Assembly (NCBI RefSeq): GCF_028288465.1 | Contig: NZ_JAQBNR010000039.1 | Span: 1 to 64,000 of the forward strand | From: Ferruginibacter sp. | GTDB lineage: Bacteria; Bacteroidota; Bacteroidia; Chitinophagales; Chitinophagaceae | Length of the DNA stretch: 64,000 nucleotides | Reading direction: 5' to 3' | Part shown: positions 26,875 through 35,425 of the stretch, in pieces | How positions within the stretch are numbered: position 1 is the first letter of the stretch | Layout: each line of letters starts with the position of its first letter | Notes under the pieces: model-generated | The model's input: only the letters and a program-made list of their open reading frames with translations | The model's database searches: none | Told to the model about the DNA's origin: nothing | Made by a program: the position numbers and the translations under genes

Positions 26875-29031
26875 ATGAAGCTCATAAAACCGTTAGCAGG
26901 CATTGCGATAGCACTTGTTTTTTGTAACAGCTCCAATGCGCAAACTCCTTTATTCAGGAATGAAAAAGCACCGAAGGAAGCAAGGGTAAAAGACTTGTTG
27001 CATGCACTCACGTTGCCGGAAAAAATTGCCATGCTTGGCAATACAAGCCCTGCTGTCGACAGGTTGAAAATACCCGCCTACAACTGGTGGAACGAATCGT
27101 TGCATGGTCTTGCAAGAGCGGGCGAAGCCACGGTATTTCCTCAGGCCATTGGTATGGCAGCCACCTTCAATGATGAGTTATTAAAAGAAGAAGCAGGCGT
27201 GATTTCAACAGAAGCCAGGGCCAAGTATAACCTGGCTGCAAAAATGAACCGTCATCTTTGGTACATGGGCCTTACCTTCTGGTCGCCCAACATCAATATT
27301 TTTCGTGATCCACGCTGGGGCAGGGGGCAGGAAACTTACGGAGAAGATCCATTGCTGACGTCAAAAATGGGTACTGCTTATGTAACCGGCCTGCAGGGAA
27401 ATGATGCGAATTATTTGAAAGTTGCGGCTTGCGCCAAGCACCTTGCAGTACACAGCGGCCCGGAAGTGGATCGTCATAATTTTGACGCCATTGTTGATGA
27501 AAAAGACCTTCGGGAAACCTATTTATATTCTTTTAAAAAACTGGTAGATGCCAATGTGGAAGCCGTGATGTGCGCTTATAACCGTGTTAACGGTGAGCCT
27601 TGCTGCACGGGTAAAACATTGATCACGGATATTGTAAAAAATGAGTGGCGCTTCAAAGGACACATGGTGACCGATTGTGGTGCTTTGTCAGATATCATCA
27701 ATATCCCCGGGGTAAAAACTACCAAAGAAGAACTGGCCGCTGCAGCAATCAAAGCGGGTATTAACCTGGAGTGCGGCGGCATTTTGCAGCAGGATGTGAT
27801 GGGCGCCATTAACAAAGGCCTTTTAACAGAAGCCAATGTAGACACAGCCCTCAGCGGCATCCTGCGCACGCAGATGAAACTGGGAATGTTTGATAATGAT
27901 GCCTCGGGCAATCCTTATAGCAAGTTCGCAGAAGACAGTGTGCACAATGATTACCACGTGGCCTTATCCCGCAAAGCGGCCCAACAAAGTTTGGTGTTGC
28001 TTAAAAACAATGGCGTATTGCCATTGTCAAAAGATAAGTATGAATCCATTTTGGTAACGGGCGCCAACTCGGCTTCGCTTGAAGCAATGGTAGGCAATTA
28101 CCACGGCATGTCGGGTAACATTGTAACTGTCGCAGAGGGTATAACAAAAGCCGCAGGACCAGCCACGGTAGTGCAATACGACCAGGGAAGTGATTACACT
28201 GACACCACGCATTTTGGCGGTATTTGGGTTTCGCAAAACAGCGATATTACGATTGCGGTGGTAGGCTTAACGCCGCTGCTGGAGGGCGAAGAAGGCGATG
28301 CATTTTTATCTGCTTCAGGCGGCGACAGGGCCAGCATGAGTTTGCCTGCAGCACACTTAGCTTTTTTAAAAAAACTAAGAACAGCTTCCAAAAAGCCAAT
28401 TGTTGTTGTGGTGAATGCAGGAAGCGCTGTGGACATCACTGCCATCAATGATTACGCTGATGCGATCATACTCGCCTGGTATCCGGGTGAGCAGGGTGGC
28501 GCTGCTTTGGCGGATGTATTGTTCGGGAATGTAAATCCATCCGGAAGATTGCCACTTACCTTTTATCAATCGCTGAACGATCTGCCCAACTATAAAGATT
28601 ATGCCATGAAAGGGCGCACTTATCGCTACTTTAACGGCCCTGTTCAATATCCTTTCGGATATGGATTAAGTTACACCAGTTTCGACTACAAATGGAAGCA
28701 GGGGCCAATGGCTGCTTATAAAGTAACGGACAGCATTCGGGTAGCCGTTGATGTCAACAACACAGGCAGTTTTGATGGGGATGATGTGGTGCAGGTGTAC
28801 ATGGAATATCCAAACCTGGAAAGAATGCCGGTAAAAGAATTGAAAGCGTTTAAAAGGGTTACGGTTGCCAGGGGAAGTTCAGCAACAGCAGACATAAAAA
28901 TCCCGGTTTCAGATTTACAAAAATGGGATTTAAAGGAACATAAATGGAAGCTCAATAAAGGCACGTATACCATCTGTATCGGCAAAAATTCCAGCGACTT
29001 TATTTTAAAGAAAAGCTTTACGGTTAAATAA
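26875..29031 (+). CDS. GH3 glycosidase, beta-xylosidase/beta-glucosidase-like, secreted
   Basis: 718 residues with a signal peptide (AGIAIALVFCNSSNA). The N-terminal barrel has WWNESLHGLARAG and the nucleophile Asp267 in GHMVTDCGAL; the alpha/beta sandwich follows from ~370 (GANSASLEAMVGNYHG), then a fibronectin-III-like domain at the C-terminus (VDVNNTGSFDGDDVVQVY). WWNE-LHG is typical of the xylosidase/arabinosidase-like GH3 branch. In an N-glycan locus it could remove the beta-1,2-xylose of plant-type cores. That specificity is inferred only from context. It ends 33 bp before the convergent AraC gene. Confidence 0.9.
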   Translation: MKLIKPLAGIAIALVFCNSSNAQTPLFRNEKAPKEARVKDLLHALTLPEKIAMLGNTSPAVDRLKIPAYNWWNESLHGLARAGEATVFPQAIGMAATFNDELLKEEAGVISTEARAKYNLAAKMNRHLWYMGLTFWSPNINIFRDPRWGRGQETYGEDPLLTSKMGTAYVTGLQGNDANYLKVAACAKHLAVHSGPEVDRHNFDAIVDEKDLRETYLYSFKKLVDANVEAVMCAYNRVNGEPCCTGKTLITDIVKNEWRFKGHMVTDCGALSDIINIPGVKTTKEELAAAAIKAGINLECGGILQQDVMGAINKGLLTEANVDTALSGILRTQMKLGMFDNDASGNPYSKFAEDSVHNDYHVALSRKAAQQSLVLLKNNGVLPLSKDKYESILVTGANSASLEAMVGNYHGMSGNIVTVAEGITKAAGPATVVQYDQGSDYTDTTHFGGIWVSQNSDITIAVVGLTPLLEGEEGDAFLSASGGDRASMSLPAAHLAFLKKLRTASKKPIVVVVNAGSAVDITAINDYADAIILAWYPGEQGGAALADVLFGNVNPSGRLPLTFYQSLNDLPNYKDYAMKGRTYRYFNGPVQYPFGYGLSYTSFDYKWKQGPMAAYKVTDSIRVAVDVNNTGSFDGDDVVQVYMEYPNLERMPVKELKAFKRVTVARGSSATADIKIPVSDLQKWDLKEHKWKLNKGTYTICIGKNSSDFILKKSFTVK

Positions 29032-29064
29032 ATATTTATTGGTAATTAATACAATGCCCTATTG

Positions 29065-29931
29065 TTATGCTAAGGCCTTTTCCCGGTAAGCCTTTGGTGA
29101 CAACCCGGTTGATTTTTTAAAAAATTTGTTGAAATTGGACAGCGTTCTGTAGCCACAATTGAAGGCTACTTCTGACACATTGTAACTGGATTCAGTAAGT
29201 ATTTTGCAGGCATTTGAAATCCTTATTTCGTTAAGGTAAGAGAAGAAACAGAGTTTTGTTTTTTGTTTAAACATTCTGCAAAAGGCGGGCGGTGTAAGGT
29301 TAGCTACTTTGGCGATAGCTTCAAGAGTAATGTCTTCGCTAAAATTTGCACTTACATAGTTAAAAACCTTCGTTAACCTGTCAGCGGTATTATCACTTAA
29401 TTTGCTATCATACCCTTCACAAACAAAATAGTCCAGTTCATCAGACATAGAGAGGATGTGAAGAATTTCGATCAATCCAATAATACGTTCAAAGTCTTTT
29501 TTGTTTAGAAGCGCATTGATTTTTTTTGCCACAAACTTGTTGGTTTTACCCATCACTTTAATTCCGCGGCTGGCTTTTTTTATCAGCGTATTAATTTTGC
29601 TGCATTCTCTTAAATTGTAAAAACCATTGGAAAAAACGTCTTTATTAAAATAAGCTACCACAGCATGCGATAACCCCTCTGTTGAATGTTTCGAAAACTC
29701 TTCATCGTTGATGATTTCATGCGGTAAATCTGAGCCTATAAAAAAAATATCACCGCTGTAGAACGTATCCAGCTTATCGCCAATAATTCTTTTACCTTTT
29801 CCATTTTTAATGTAGATAAGTTCAAGCTCTGGATGGTAGTGAAATTTGGAATCAAAATATGGAAATTTCCTTTCCATGATGGCAATCTGCCTGTCGAGCG
29901 CATTGGATATTTCTGATTTAAAAGCCCGCAT
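29065..29931 (-). CDS. AraC-family transcriptional regulator (cupin plus HTH)
   Basis: 288 residues. The N-terminus is a cupin-type sensor with HYHPELELIYIKNGKGKRI and GDIFFIGSDLPHEI; the C-terminus (~190-285) is the double helix-turn-helix, with TLEAIAKVANLTPPAFCRMF and SEVAFNCGYRTLSNFNKFF, closing with the AraC signature STGLSPKAYRE. This layout is common in regulators of sugar uptake and catabolic loci. It is the only regulator and the only minus-strand gene inside the glycan region, facing the sialidase-like gene across a 345-bp AT-rich gap, so it most likely controls the flanking glycosidase genes in response to a sugar. Confidence 0.9.
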   Translation of the reverse strand: MRAFKSEISNALDRQIAIMERKFPYFDSKFHYHPELELIYIKNGKGKRIIGDKLDTFYSGDIFFIGSDLPHEIINDEEFSKHSTEGLSHAVVAYFNKDVFSNGFYNLRECSKINTLIKKASRGIKVMGKTNKFVAKKINALLNKKDFERIIGLIEILHILSMSDELDYFVCEGYDSKLSDNTADRLTKVFNYVSANFSEDITLEAIAKVANLTPPAFCRMFKQKTKLCFFSYLNEIRISNACKILTESSYNVSEVAFNCGYRTLSNFNKFFKKSTGLSPKAYREKALA

Positions 29932-30276
29932 TGAAAAAAATTTTGGTATGCTGGAAAAGTTATTTGCTGCCCAGATTATTACTATTTAGTTGGTAGAAAA
30001 ATACCAATATCGTTAAGAATTCCAGTGATGATATTATTTATGCCAAATAAATATTTTTTTAGCTAAAAATACATCTAAAGTTTTAAAATTGTTAACTAAG
30101 TTACAAAAACATTTTAAAAAATTTGTGAAAGTCGATATCTTTATCAAGGGAATTAAAGAATTTTGAAATAAACTATATATTATAAAAATGGGGCATTCAA
30201 GAAATAAGGCCACTTGTTAATATAGTACTTGTTGCTCAAAATTTTGACCTCTCATCAAAAATTGTTATCCTTTAAA
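29932..30276. other. Divergent AT-rich regulatory region between AraC and sialidase-like genes
   Basis: No gene is present. The region holds three TTGGTA elements or their complement (29943-29948, 29990-29995 and the inverted copy 30002-30007) near the AraC start, and long A/T tracts up to 30180. It should carry the promoters of both flanking genes. Confidence 0.5.
29990..30007. promoter_or_regulatory. Inverted repeat TTGGTA-N6-TACCAA, candidate AraC-site
   Basis: A perfect 6-base inverted repeat with a six-base A-rich spacer, 60 bp upstream of the AraC-family gene. A third TTGGTA copy at 29943-29948 is 47 bp away. Its place suggests autoregulation; AraC proteins more often bind direct repeats, so this is tentative. 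Confidence 0.35.
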
Positions 30277-31308
30277 ATGACAAAGTACTTCTTAACCACT
30301 GCGTTTTGTTTTACTGCCTTTTGTAGCATTTTTGGCCAAGCCAGGTGGCGGGTCCTGTTAAGTGAAATGATTGTTCAAAATCCGGTCTTTCAGGAGTGCC
30401 ACGCTTCGACAATCGCGGAAGTAGCTCCCGGCAAATTGATGGCTTCATTTTTTGCGGGAACCGGCGAAGGAGAAAAAGATGTTGCCATCTGGCTCGCCAC
30501 TTGCGATCATGGTAAATGGACTACGCCTGCAGTCATAGCTGATGGCATTATCAATGATACCCTGCGTTACCCCTGCTGGAACCCGGTTTTATTCAAAAGC
30601 AAAGACGGCAAACTTTTTTTATTTTATAAGGAAGGCCCCAGGCCGTTCAATTGGTGGGGCATGGTAAAAACATCGGATGATAACGGCGTAACATGGAGTT
30701 TGCCGGAGCGGCTTGCAACCGGAATATTGGGGCCAATAAAAAATAAACCGGTGCAGATGGTGGATGGCACGATATTCTCACCATCAAGCAAAGAAGAAAA
30801 TGATGTATGGAAAGTGTACATCGAAAAGTCAACTGACAAAGGCAATAGCTGGCAGTTGATTCCTGTGGACACGGGTAATGCATTCAGGGTAATTCAGCCA
30901 ACTATTTTATTGTATCCGCATCAACGCCTGCAGATGCTTTGCAGAAGTAACCAGGATAAAATAGTACAGTCCTGGTCAAATAATAACGGACAAACATGGA
31001 GTAAATTTTCGCTTACGCAGCTGCCAAATCCTAATTCAGGTATTGATGCTGTTACCTTAAAAGGCGGCGTGCAGATGCTTGTATACAATCCTGCAACCAA
31101 AGGAAAAGAGTGGTCAAATGGTCGTCAAAAACTGCATGTAGCTATATCAAAAGATGGGCTGAATTGGAAAGATATTATTGTGCTTGAAAATGGCACAAGC
31201 GAAGAGTTTAGTTATCCAGCTATTATAGAAACAACTGATGGAAAGGTGCACATTACTTACACATACGATAGGAAAAATATTAAGCATGTTGTGCTTGCGT
31301 ATAAGTAA
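30277..31308 (+). CDS. BNR-repeat sialidase-fold glycosidase, secreted
   Basis: 343 residues with a signal peptide (FLTTAFCFTAFCSIFG). A six-bladed propeller is suggested by Asp-box motifs: TSDDNGVTW, STDKGNSW, and the weaker WSNNNGQTW and AISKDGLNW. The N-terminal ECHASTIAEVAPGKLMASFF and GTGEGEKDVAIW match the BNR_2 'sialidase family' branch. The Arg-Ile-Pro motif that binds the carboxylate of sialic acid in true GH33 sialidases is not seen near the N-terminus, so sialidase activity is doubtful. The upstream frame uses TTG at 30229; the ATG at 30277 begins the signal peptide. Confidence 0.8.
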   Translation: MTKYFLTTAFCFTAFCSIFGQARWRVLLSEMIVQNPVFQECHASTIAEVAPGKLMASFFAGTGEGEKDVAIWLATCDHGKWTTPAVIADGIINDTLRYPCWNPVLFKSKDGKLFLFYKEGPRPFNWWGMVKTSDDNGVTWSLPERLATGILGPIKNKPVQMVDGTIFSPSSKEENDVWKVYIEKSTDKGNSWQLIPVDTGNAFRVIQPTILLYPHQRLQMLCRSNQDKIVQSWSNNNGQTWSKFSLTQLPNPNSGIDAVTLKGGVQMLVYNPATKGKEWSNGRQKLHVAISKDGLNWKDIIVLENGTSEEFSYPAIIETTDGKVHITYTYDRKNIKHVVLAYK

Positions 31309-31638
31309 GCTGTTTATTATTGATGGGGCACAAGAAGTAACGCGCTACCAGGCGAACTTGATTAAAGTGTTGCTGGTAGTGCAACAGGTGGCGTTCAATG
31401 TTAATATTTTGTCAGCTAGCGATAATATTGAAGCGACGATTATTAACACCAATTGTCATCTTTACCATTTACAACAGTTGGCCTGGTGATAAGCAGTTTT
31501 TGTGTGATAAATCATGCAGGTAACAAAAGGGGTTTAGTAGCTATGCTGTATAATTATCATCACAATCGCAGGAGTTGTATCCTGGTTTGTATGAATTTAA
31601 AGATTGAACTAATAAAAAAAACAAGACATTTTAGAATT
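31309..31638. other. Intergenic region between sialidase-like and GH20 genes, with hairpin
   Basis: No credible gene. A ten-base stem with one G-T pair (GCGCTACCAG / CTGGTAGTGC, 31342-31382) and a 21-base loop lies 35 bp after the sialidase-like stop. It lacks a T-tract, so it may stabilise the mRNA end rather than terminate. The rest is AT-rich and probably holds a promoter for GH20. Confidence 0.4.
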
Positions 31639-33264
31639 ATGAAATCATTTCTTTTTCTCACAATTTGGATCATTGCAGGCCTGGTAGGTTTTGCACAGCC
31701 GGTAAGCATTATTCCACAACCAGTAAGTGTTAAACAAACGGGGGGCAAGTTTATCATAAATGCAAAAACTGTTATTGTAGCTAAAGACGCTGAAGAAGAA
31801 AAGGCAGCTGATTTCTTTACTACTTATTTGCAGAGTGTGTATGGATTTACCTTAGGAAAAAGCAACAGTGCGCAACATAATTACATAAGGCTTAATACCA
31901 GGAAATTTATCCAAAAACCGTCATCTGATGCTTATACTCTAATGGTTACATCTTCCGGTGTAACCATTACAGGTGATACTTATCCCGGCACTTTTTACGG
32001 TATTCAGAGCCTCATTCAATTACTGCCTGTCGCAAAGAGTAACGCATTAACTATTCCGGCTGTTACCATTGCTGATGCGCCGCGATTCAATTACAGGGGA
32101 ATGATGCTGGATGTGGGTCGTCACTTTTTTCCTTTACCAGTTGTAAAAAAATATATTGATTATATCGCCCTGCATAAAATGAATTATTTCCACTGGCATC
32201 TTACGGATGACCAGGGCTGGAGAATTGAAATAAAAAAATACCCGTTGTTAACACAAGTGGGCAGCACCCGCAACAACACCATCATTGGCCATTTCCCGGG
32301 TACAGGAAATGATAATACACCACATGGAGGATTTTACACCCAGGATGAAATAAGAGAAGTAGTTAAATATGCCGCAGACAGGTTTATAACTGTTGTGCCT
32401 GAAATTGAAATGCCCGGCCATGCAGAAGCTGCGCTAACGTCCTACAACTGGCTGGGGTGCCCTGGCACTGGCCCCTACAAAGTGGAGGGTACCTGGGGTG
32501 TGTTTGACAATGTTTTTTGTGCCGGCAAAGATTCGACTTTTCAATTTTTGCAGGATATAATAGATGAAGTGCTGCAATTGTTTCCTTCACCTTACATACA
32601 TGTAGGTGGCGATGAGTGCCCGAAAACCAACTGGAAAAAATGCCCGCTTTGCCAGGCAAGAATAAAAGCAGAGGGTTTAAAAGATGAGCATGGATTGCAG
32701 AGTTATTTTGTACAGAGAATGGAGAAATATATCAACGGCAAAGGACGTAAAATTATTGGTTGGGATGAAATTCTGGAAGGAGGATTAGCTCCCAATGCAA
32801 CTGTAATGAGCTGGCGTGGAGAGGAGGGAGGCATTGATGCGGCCAAACAAAATCATGATGTTATTATGACGCCGGGCGGATGGGTTTACTTTGATCATGC
32901 ACAGGTTGAAAAAGATGATTCACTTACCATCGGAGGTTTTTTGCCACTGGGAAAAGTATACGGATATGAGCCGATTCCAAAAGAATTAAATGCGGAGCAG
33001 GCCAAACACGTTCTGGGCGGCCAGGCCAATTTATGGACAGAATATATTACCAATCTGCCAAAAATTGAATACATGATTTTCCCTCGCATGAGTGCGTTGA
33101 GTGAAGTGCTTTGGAGTCCCAAAAATCAGCGGAACTGGAAGTTGTTTTTGCCACGTTTACAGCAACAATATAAAAGATATGATTTATGGAAAAGCAATTT
33201 TAGTAAAGCTATAATCGCAGAAGTTAAAGTTGCGCCCAAAAAAGTCATCAGTAAAAAGAAGTGA
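31639..33264 (+). CDS. GH20 beta-N-acetylhexosaminidase, secreted
   Basis: 541 residues after the signal peptide (MKSFLFLTIWIIAGLVGFA). An N-terminal GH20b alpha/beta domain (~20-150) precedes the catalytic barrel, which starts at RFNYRGMMLDVGRHFFP. The catalytic Asp-Glu pair is Asp325-Glu326 in HVGGDECPK, and WHLTDDQGWRIEIKKYP lines the active site. Substrate-assisted removal of terminal beta-GlcNAc or GalNAc is the known reaction. The short Lys-rich tail (KVAPKKVISKKK) is unusual. It fits removal of antennary GlcNAc from N-glycans, and lies 82 bp before the NagB fusion. The ATG at 31639 is chosen over an ORF opening at 31453. Confidence 0.93.
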   Translation: MKSFLFLTIWIIAGLVGFAQPVSIIPQPVSVKQTGGKFIINAKTVIVAKDAEEEKAADFFTTYLQSVYGFTLGKSNSAQHNYIRLNTRKFIQKPSSDAYTLMVTSSGVTITGDTYPGTFYGIQSLIQLLPVAKSNALTIPAVTIADAPRFNYRGMMLDVGRHFFPLPVVKKYIDYIALHKMNYFHWHLTDDQGWRIEIKKYPLLTQVGSTRNNTIIGHFPGTGNDNTPHGGFYTQDEIREVVKYAADRFITVVPEIEMPGHAEAALTSYNWLGCPGTGPYKVEGTWGVFDNVFCAGKDSTFQFLQDIIDEVLQLFPSPYIHVGGDECPKTNWKKCPLCQARIKAEGLKDEHGLQSYFVQRMEKYINGKGRKIIGWDEILEGGLAPNATVMSWRGEEGGIDAAKQNHDVIMTPGGWVYFDHAQVEKDDSLTIGGFLPLGKVYGYEPIPKELNAEQAKHVLGGQANLWTEYITNLPKIEYMIFPRMSALSEVLWSPKNQRNWKLFLPRLQQQYKRYDLWKSNFSKAIIAEVKVAPKKVISKKK

Positions 33265-33346
33265 TTTTGACAATGCTATGCCAGTGAAAAAACAGGCTGT
33301 TATTTGCAACAGCATTCAAAAAGATCATTCTAAAGTTTTTTAATTG

Positions 33347-35269
33347 ATGGAATCAGAAACACTCATACAACCAAAGATGTTGTCGCACGAAAAAGTGCCA
33401 GTCGTAATTTATAAAAACTCCCGTGAGGCTTCCAAAATAGTGGCGCGGGAAATTGCGGATTTTATCATCGCATGTCAGCAAAATGGCAAACGTGCGGTGC
33501 TTGGTTTGGCAACCGGCTCAACCCCCAAAACAGTATATGCTGAATTAGTAACACTGCATCGCATAGAAGGACTGAGTTTTAAAAATGTGATCAGTTTTAA
33601 CCTGGATGAGTACTACACGCTGCCTCCTGATGCGATCCAAAGCTACCGCCGGTTTATGAATGAAAACCTGTTTGATCATATCGATATCCTGCCTGAAAAT
33701 TGTTATATACCCGACGGCACGGTACCACAGGAACTGTTAAAGACCTACTGTACCGAATATGAAAATAAAATTGCGGAGGCAGGTGGTATCGATATCCAGC
33801 TGCTGGGTATTGGCAGCAATGGACATATTGGGTTTAATGAACCCGGCTCACATGTAAGTTCACCTACAAGGCTCATTACACTCGACCTGAGTACAAGAGC
33901 AGATGCCGCATCTGACTTTGGAGGCATCGCCAATGTTCCCAAAAAAGCCATCACCATGGGCGTTGGTACCATCTTAAAAGCCAGAAGAATTATACTGCTT
34001 GTATGGGGTGAACGCAAAGCAGATATTTTAAAGAAGGCGGTTGAAGGGCCCGTTACAGAATTTGTGCCGGCCTCTTACCTGCAGGGTCATCCGAATACAC
34101 TTTTTGTTACGGAACAATCGGCGGCTGCAGCTTTAACACGCCGCAGATCCCCCTGGTTAACTGAAAATGTTGTTTGGGATACGGCGATGATTAAAAAAGC
34201 GGTTACCAGTTTGGCCCTAATGGTAAAGAAGCCCATTCTTAAGTTAACAGACAATGACTATAATGAAAACGGCCTGAGTGACCTGCTGGCTATGTACGGA
34301 CAGGCGTACGATATCAACATAAAAGTTTTCAACTGGTTGCAGTATACCATTACAGGATGGCCGGGCGGTAAACCCAATGCTGATGATACCAACAGACCCG
34401 AAAGAGCCAATCCTGCAAAAAAACGAGTGCTGATTTTTAGTCCTCACCCGGATGATGATATCATTTCGATGGGTGGCACTTTTCAGCGGCTTGTTGATCA
34501 GGGGCATGAAGTACATGTGGCGTATCAAACTTCCGGGAATATCGCAGTCGCTGATGATGAAGCATTGCGGTTTACAGAATTTGTTATCGACTTTAATGAA
34601 AAATTTTCAATTGAAAATGAGGGTACCAATGCTATTTACAAAAAGGCACTGGCTTTTTTAAAGGTGAAAGAAAGTGGCGAAAAAGATATTGAAGAAGTAC
34701 GGTATGTAAAAGGGTTGATCCGGCGTGGCGAAGCAAGAAATACCTGCCGCTTTGTTGGTATTCCGGCCGACTGCATTCATTTTCTTGATCTTCCTTTTTA
34801 TGAAACCGGGCTGGTTGAAAAAAGCCCCTTGTCGCAAAAAGATTATGCCATCGTACAACAGGTAATTCAACAGGTGCAGCCGCACCAGTTGTATGCAGCC
34901 GGCGATCTGGCAGATCCGCATGGTACACACAAGGTTTGCCTGGATGCCATTTTTGAAGCGGTACATTTATTGAAGAACGAAGCCTTTATGAAAGATTGCT
35001 GGGTATGGTTGTATAAAGGGGCATGGGCCGAATGGGATATCGATATGATAGAAATGGCAGTTCCTATGAGTCCGGACCAGGTGCTTAAAAAAAGGCTGGG
35101 AATTTTTAAACATCAATCCCAGAAAGATGGAGTGGTTTACCAGGGCACTGACTCCCGGGAGTTCTGGCAAAGAGCAGAAGAAAGAAACAAGGCAACAGCT
35201 GACCTGTATAACAAATTAGGCCTTGCAGAATATGCGGCAATGGAGGCATTTGTGCGATGGCATTTTTAA
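33347..35269 (+). CDS. nagB: Glucosamine-6-phosphate deaminase fused to PIG-L (LmbE) deacetylase domain
   Basis: 640-residue cytoplasmic fusion. Residues ~20-270 are NagB: GLATGSTPKTVY (phosphate loop), SFNLDEYYTL (catalytic Asp), and LLGIGSNGHIGFNEPG (active site). Residues ~362-600 are a PIG-L domain beginning KKRVLIFSPHPDDDIISMGG, whose HPDD (from His367) binds zinc, with further ligands in ADPHGTHKV. NagB turns glucosamine-6-phosphate into fructose-6-phosphate and ammonia; PIG-L proteins de-N-acetylate GlcNAc derivatives. The joined activities could process GlcNAc-6-phosphate in one chain, though the PIG-L substrate is unproved. The preceding TTG (33344) is in frame but the ATG is preferred. 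It follows GH20 by 82 bp. Confidence 0.9.
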   Translation: MESETLIQPKMLSHEKVPVVIYKNSREASKIVAREIADFIIACQQNGKRAVLGLATGSTPKTVYAELVTLHRIEGLSFKNVISFNLDEYYTLPPDAIQSYRRFMNENLFDHIDILPENCYIPDGTVPQELLKTYCTEYENKIAEAGGIDIQLLGIGSNGHIGFNEPGSHVSSPTRLITLDLSTRADAASDFGGIANVPKKAITMGVGTILKARRIILLVWGERKADILKKAVEGPVTEFVPASYLQGHPNTLFVTEQSAAAALTRRRSPWLTENVVWDTAMIKKAVTSLALMVKKPILKLTDNDYNENGLSDLLAMYGQAYDINIKVFNWLQYTITGWPGGKPNADDTNRPERANPAKKRVLIFSPHPDDDIISMGGTFQRLVDQGHEVHVAYQTSGNIAVADDEALRFTEFVIDFNEKFSIENEGTNAIYKKALAFLKVKESGEKDIEEVRYVKGLIRRGEARNTCRFVGIPADCIHFLDLPFYETGLVEKSPLSQKDYAIVQQVIQQVQPHQLYAAGDLADPHGTHKVCLDAIFEAVHLLKNEAFMKDCWVWLYKGAWAEWDIDMIEMAVPMSPDQVLKKRLGIFKHQSQKDGVVYQGTDSREFWQRAEERNKATADLYNKLGLAEYAAMEAFVRWHF

Positions 35270-35425
35270 CAAACCAATCACATAAAACATTTGCCAGCGC
35301 AAGCAGCCTTCTAACGTTAAAAAGCATCATGTATTAATAGCAACTTAAACTGGATAGTTCAACTTCTTTTGTATAGTTCCCGTTTGATGAAGGGATTTTT
35401 TTATTAACCAAAAACTAAAATTGTA

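Noticed and set aside
30277..31308. Calling the BNR protein a true sialidase
   Set aside because: No Arg-Ile-Pro motif is visible and only the propeller Asp boxes support the family.
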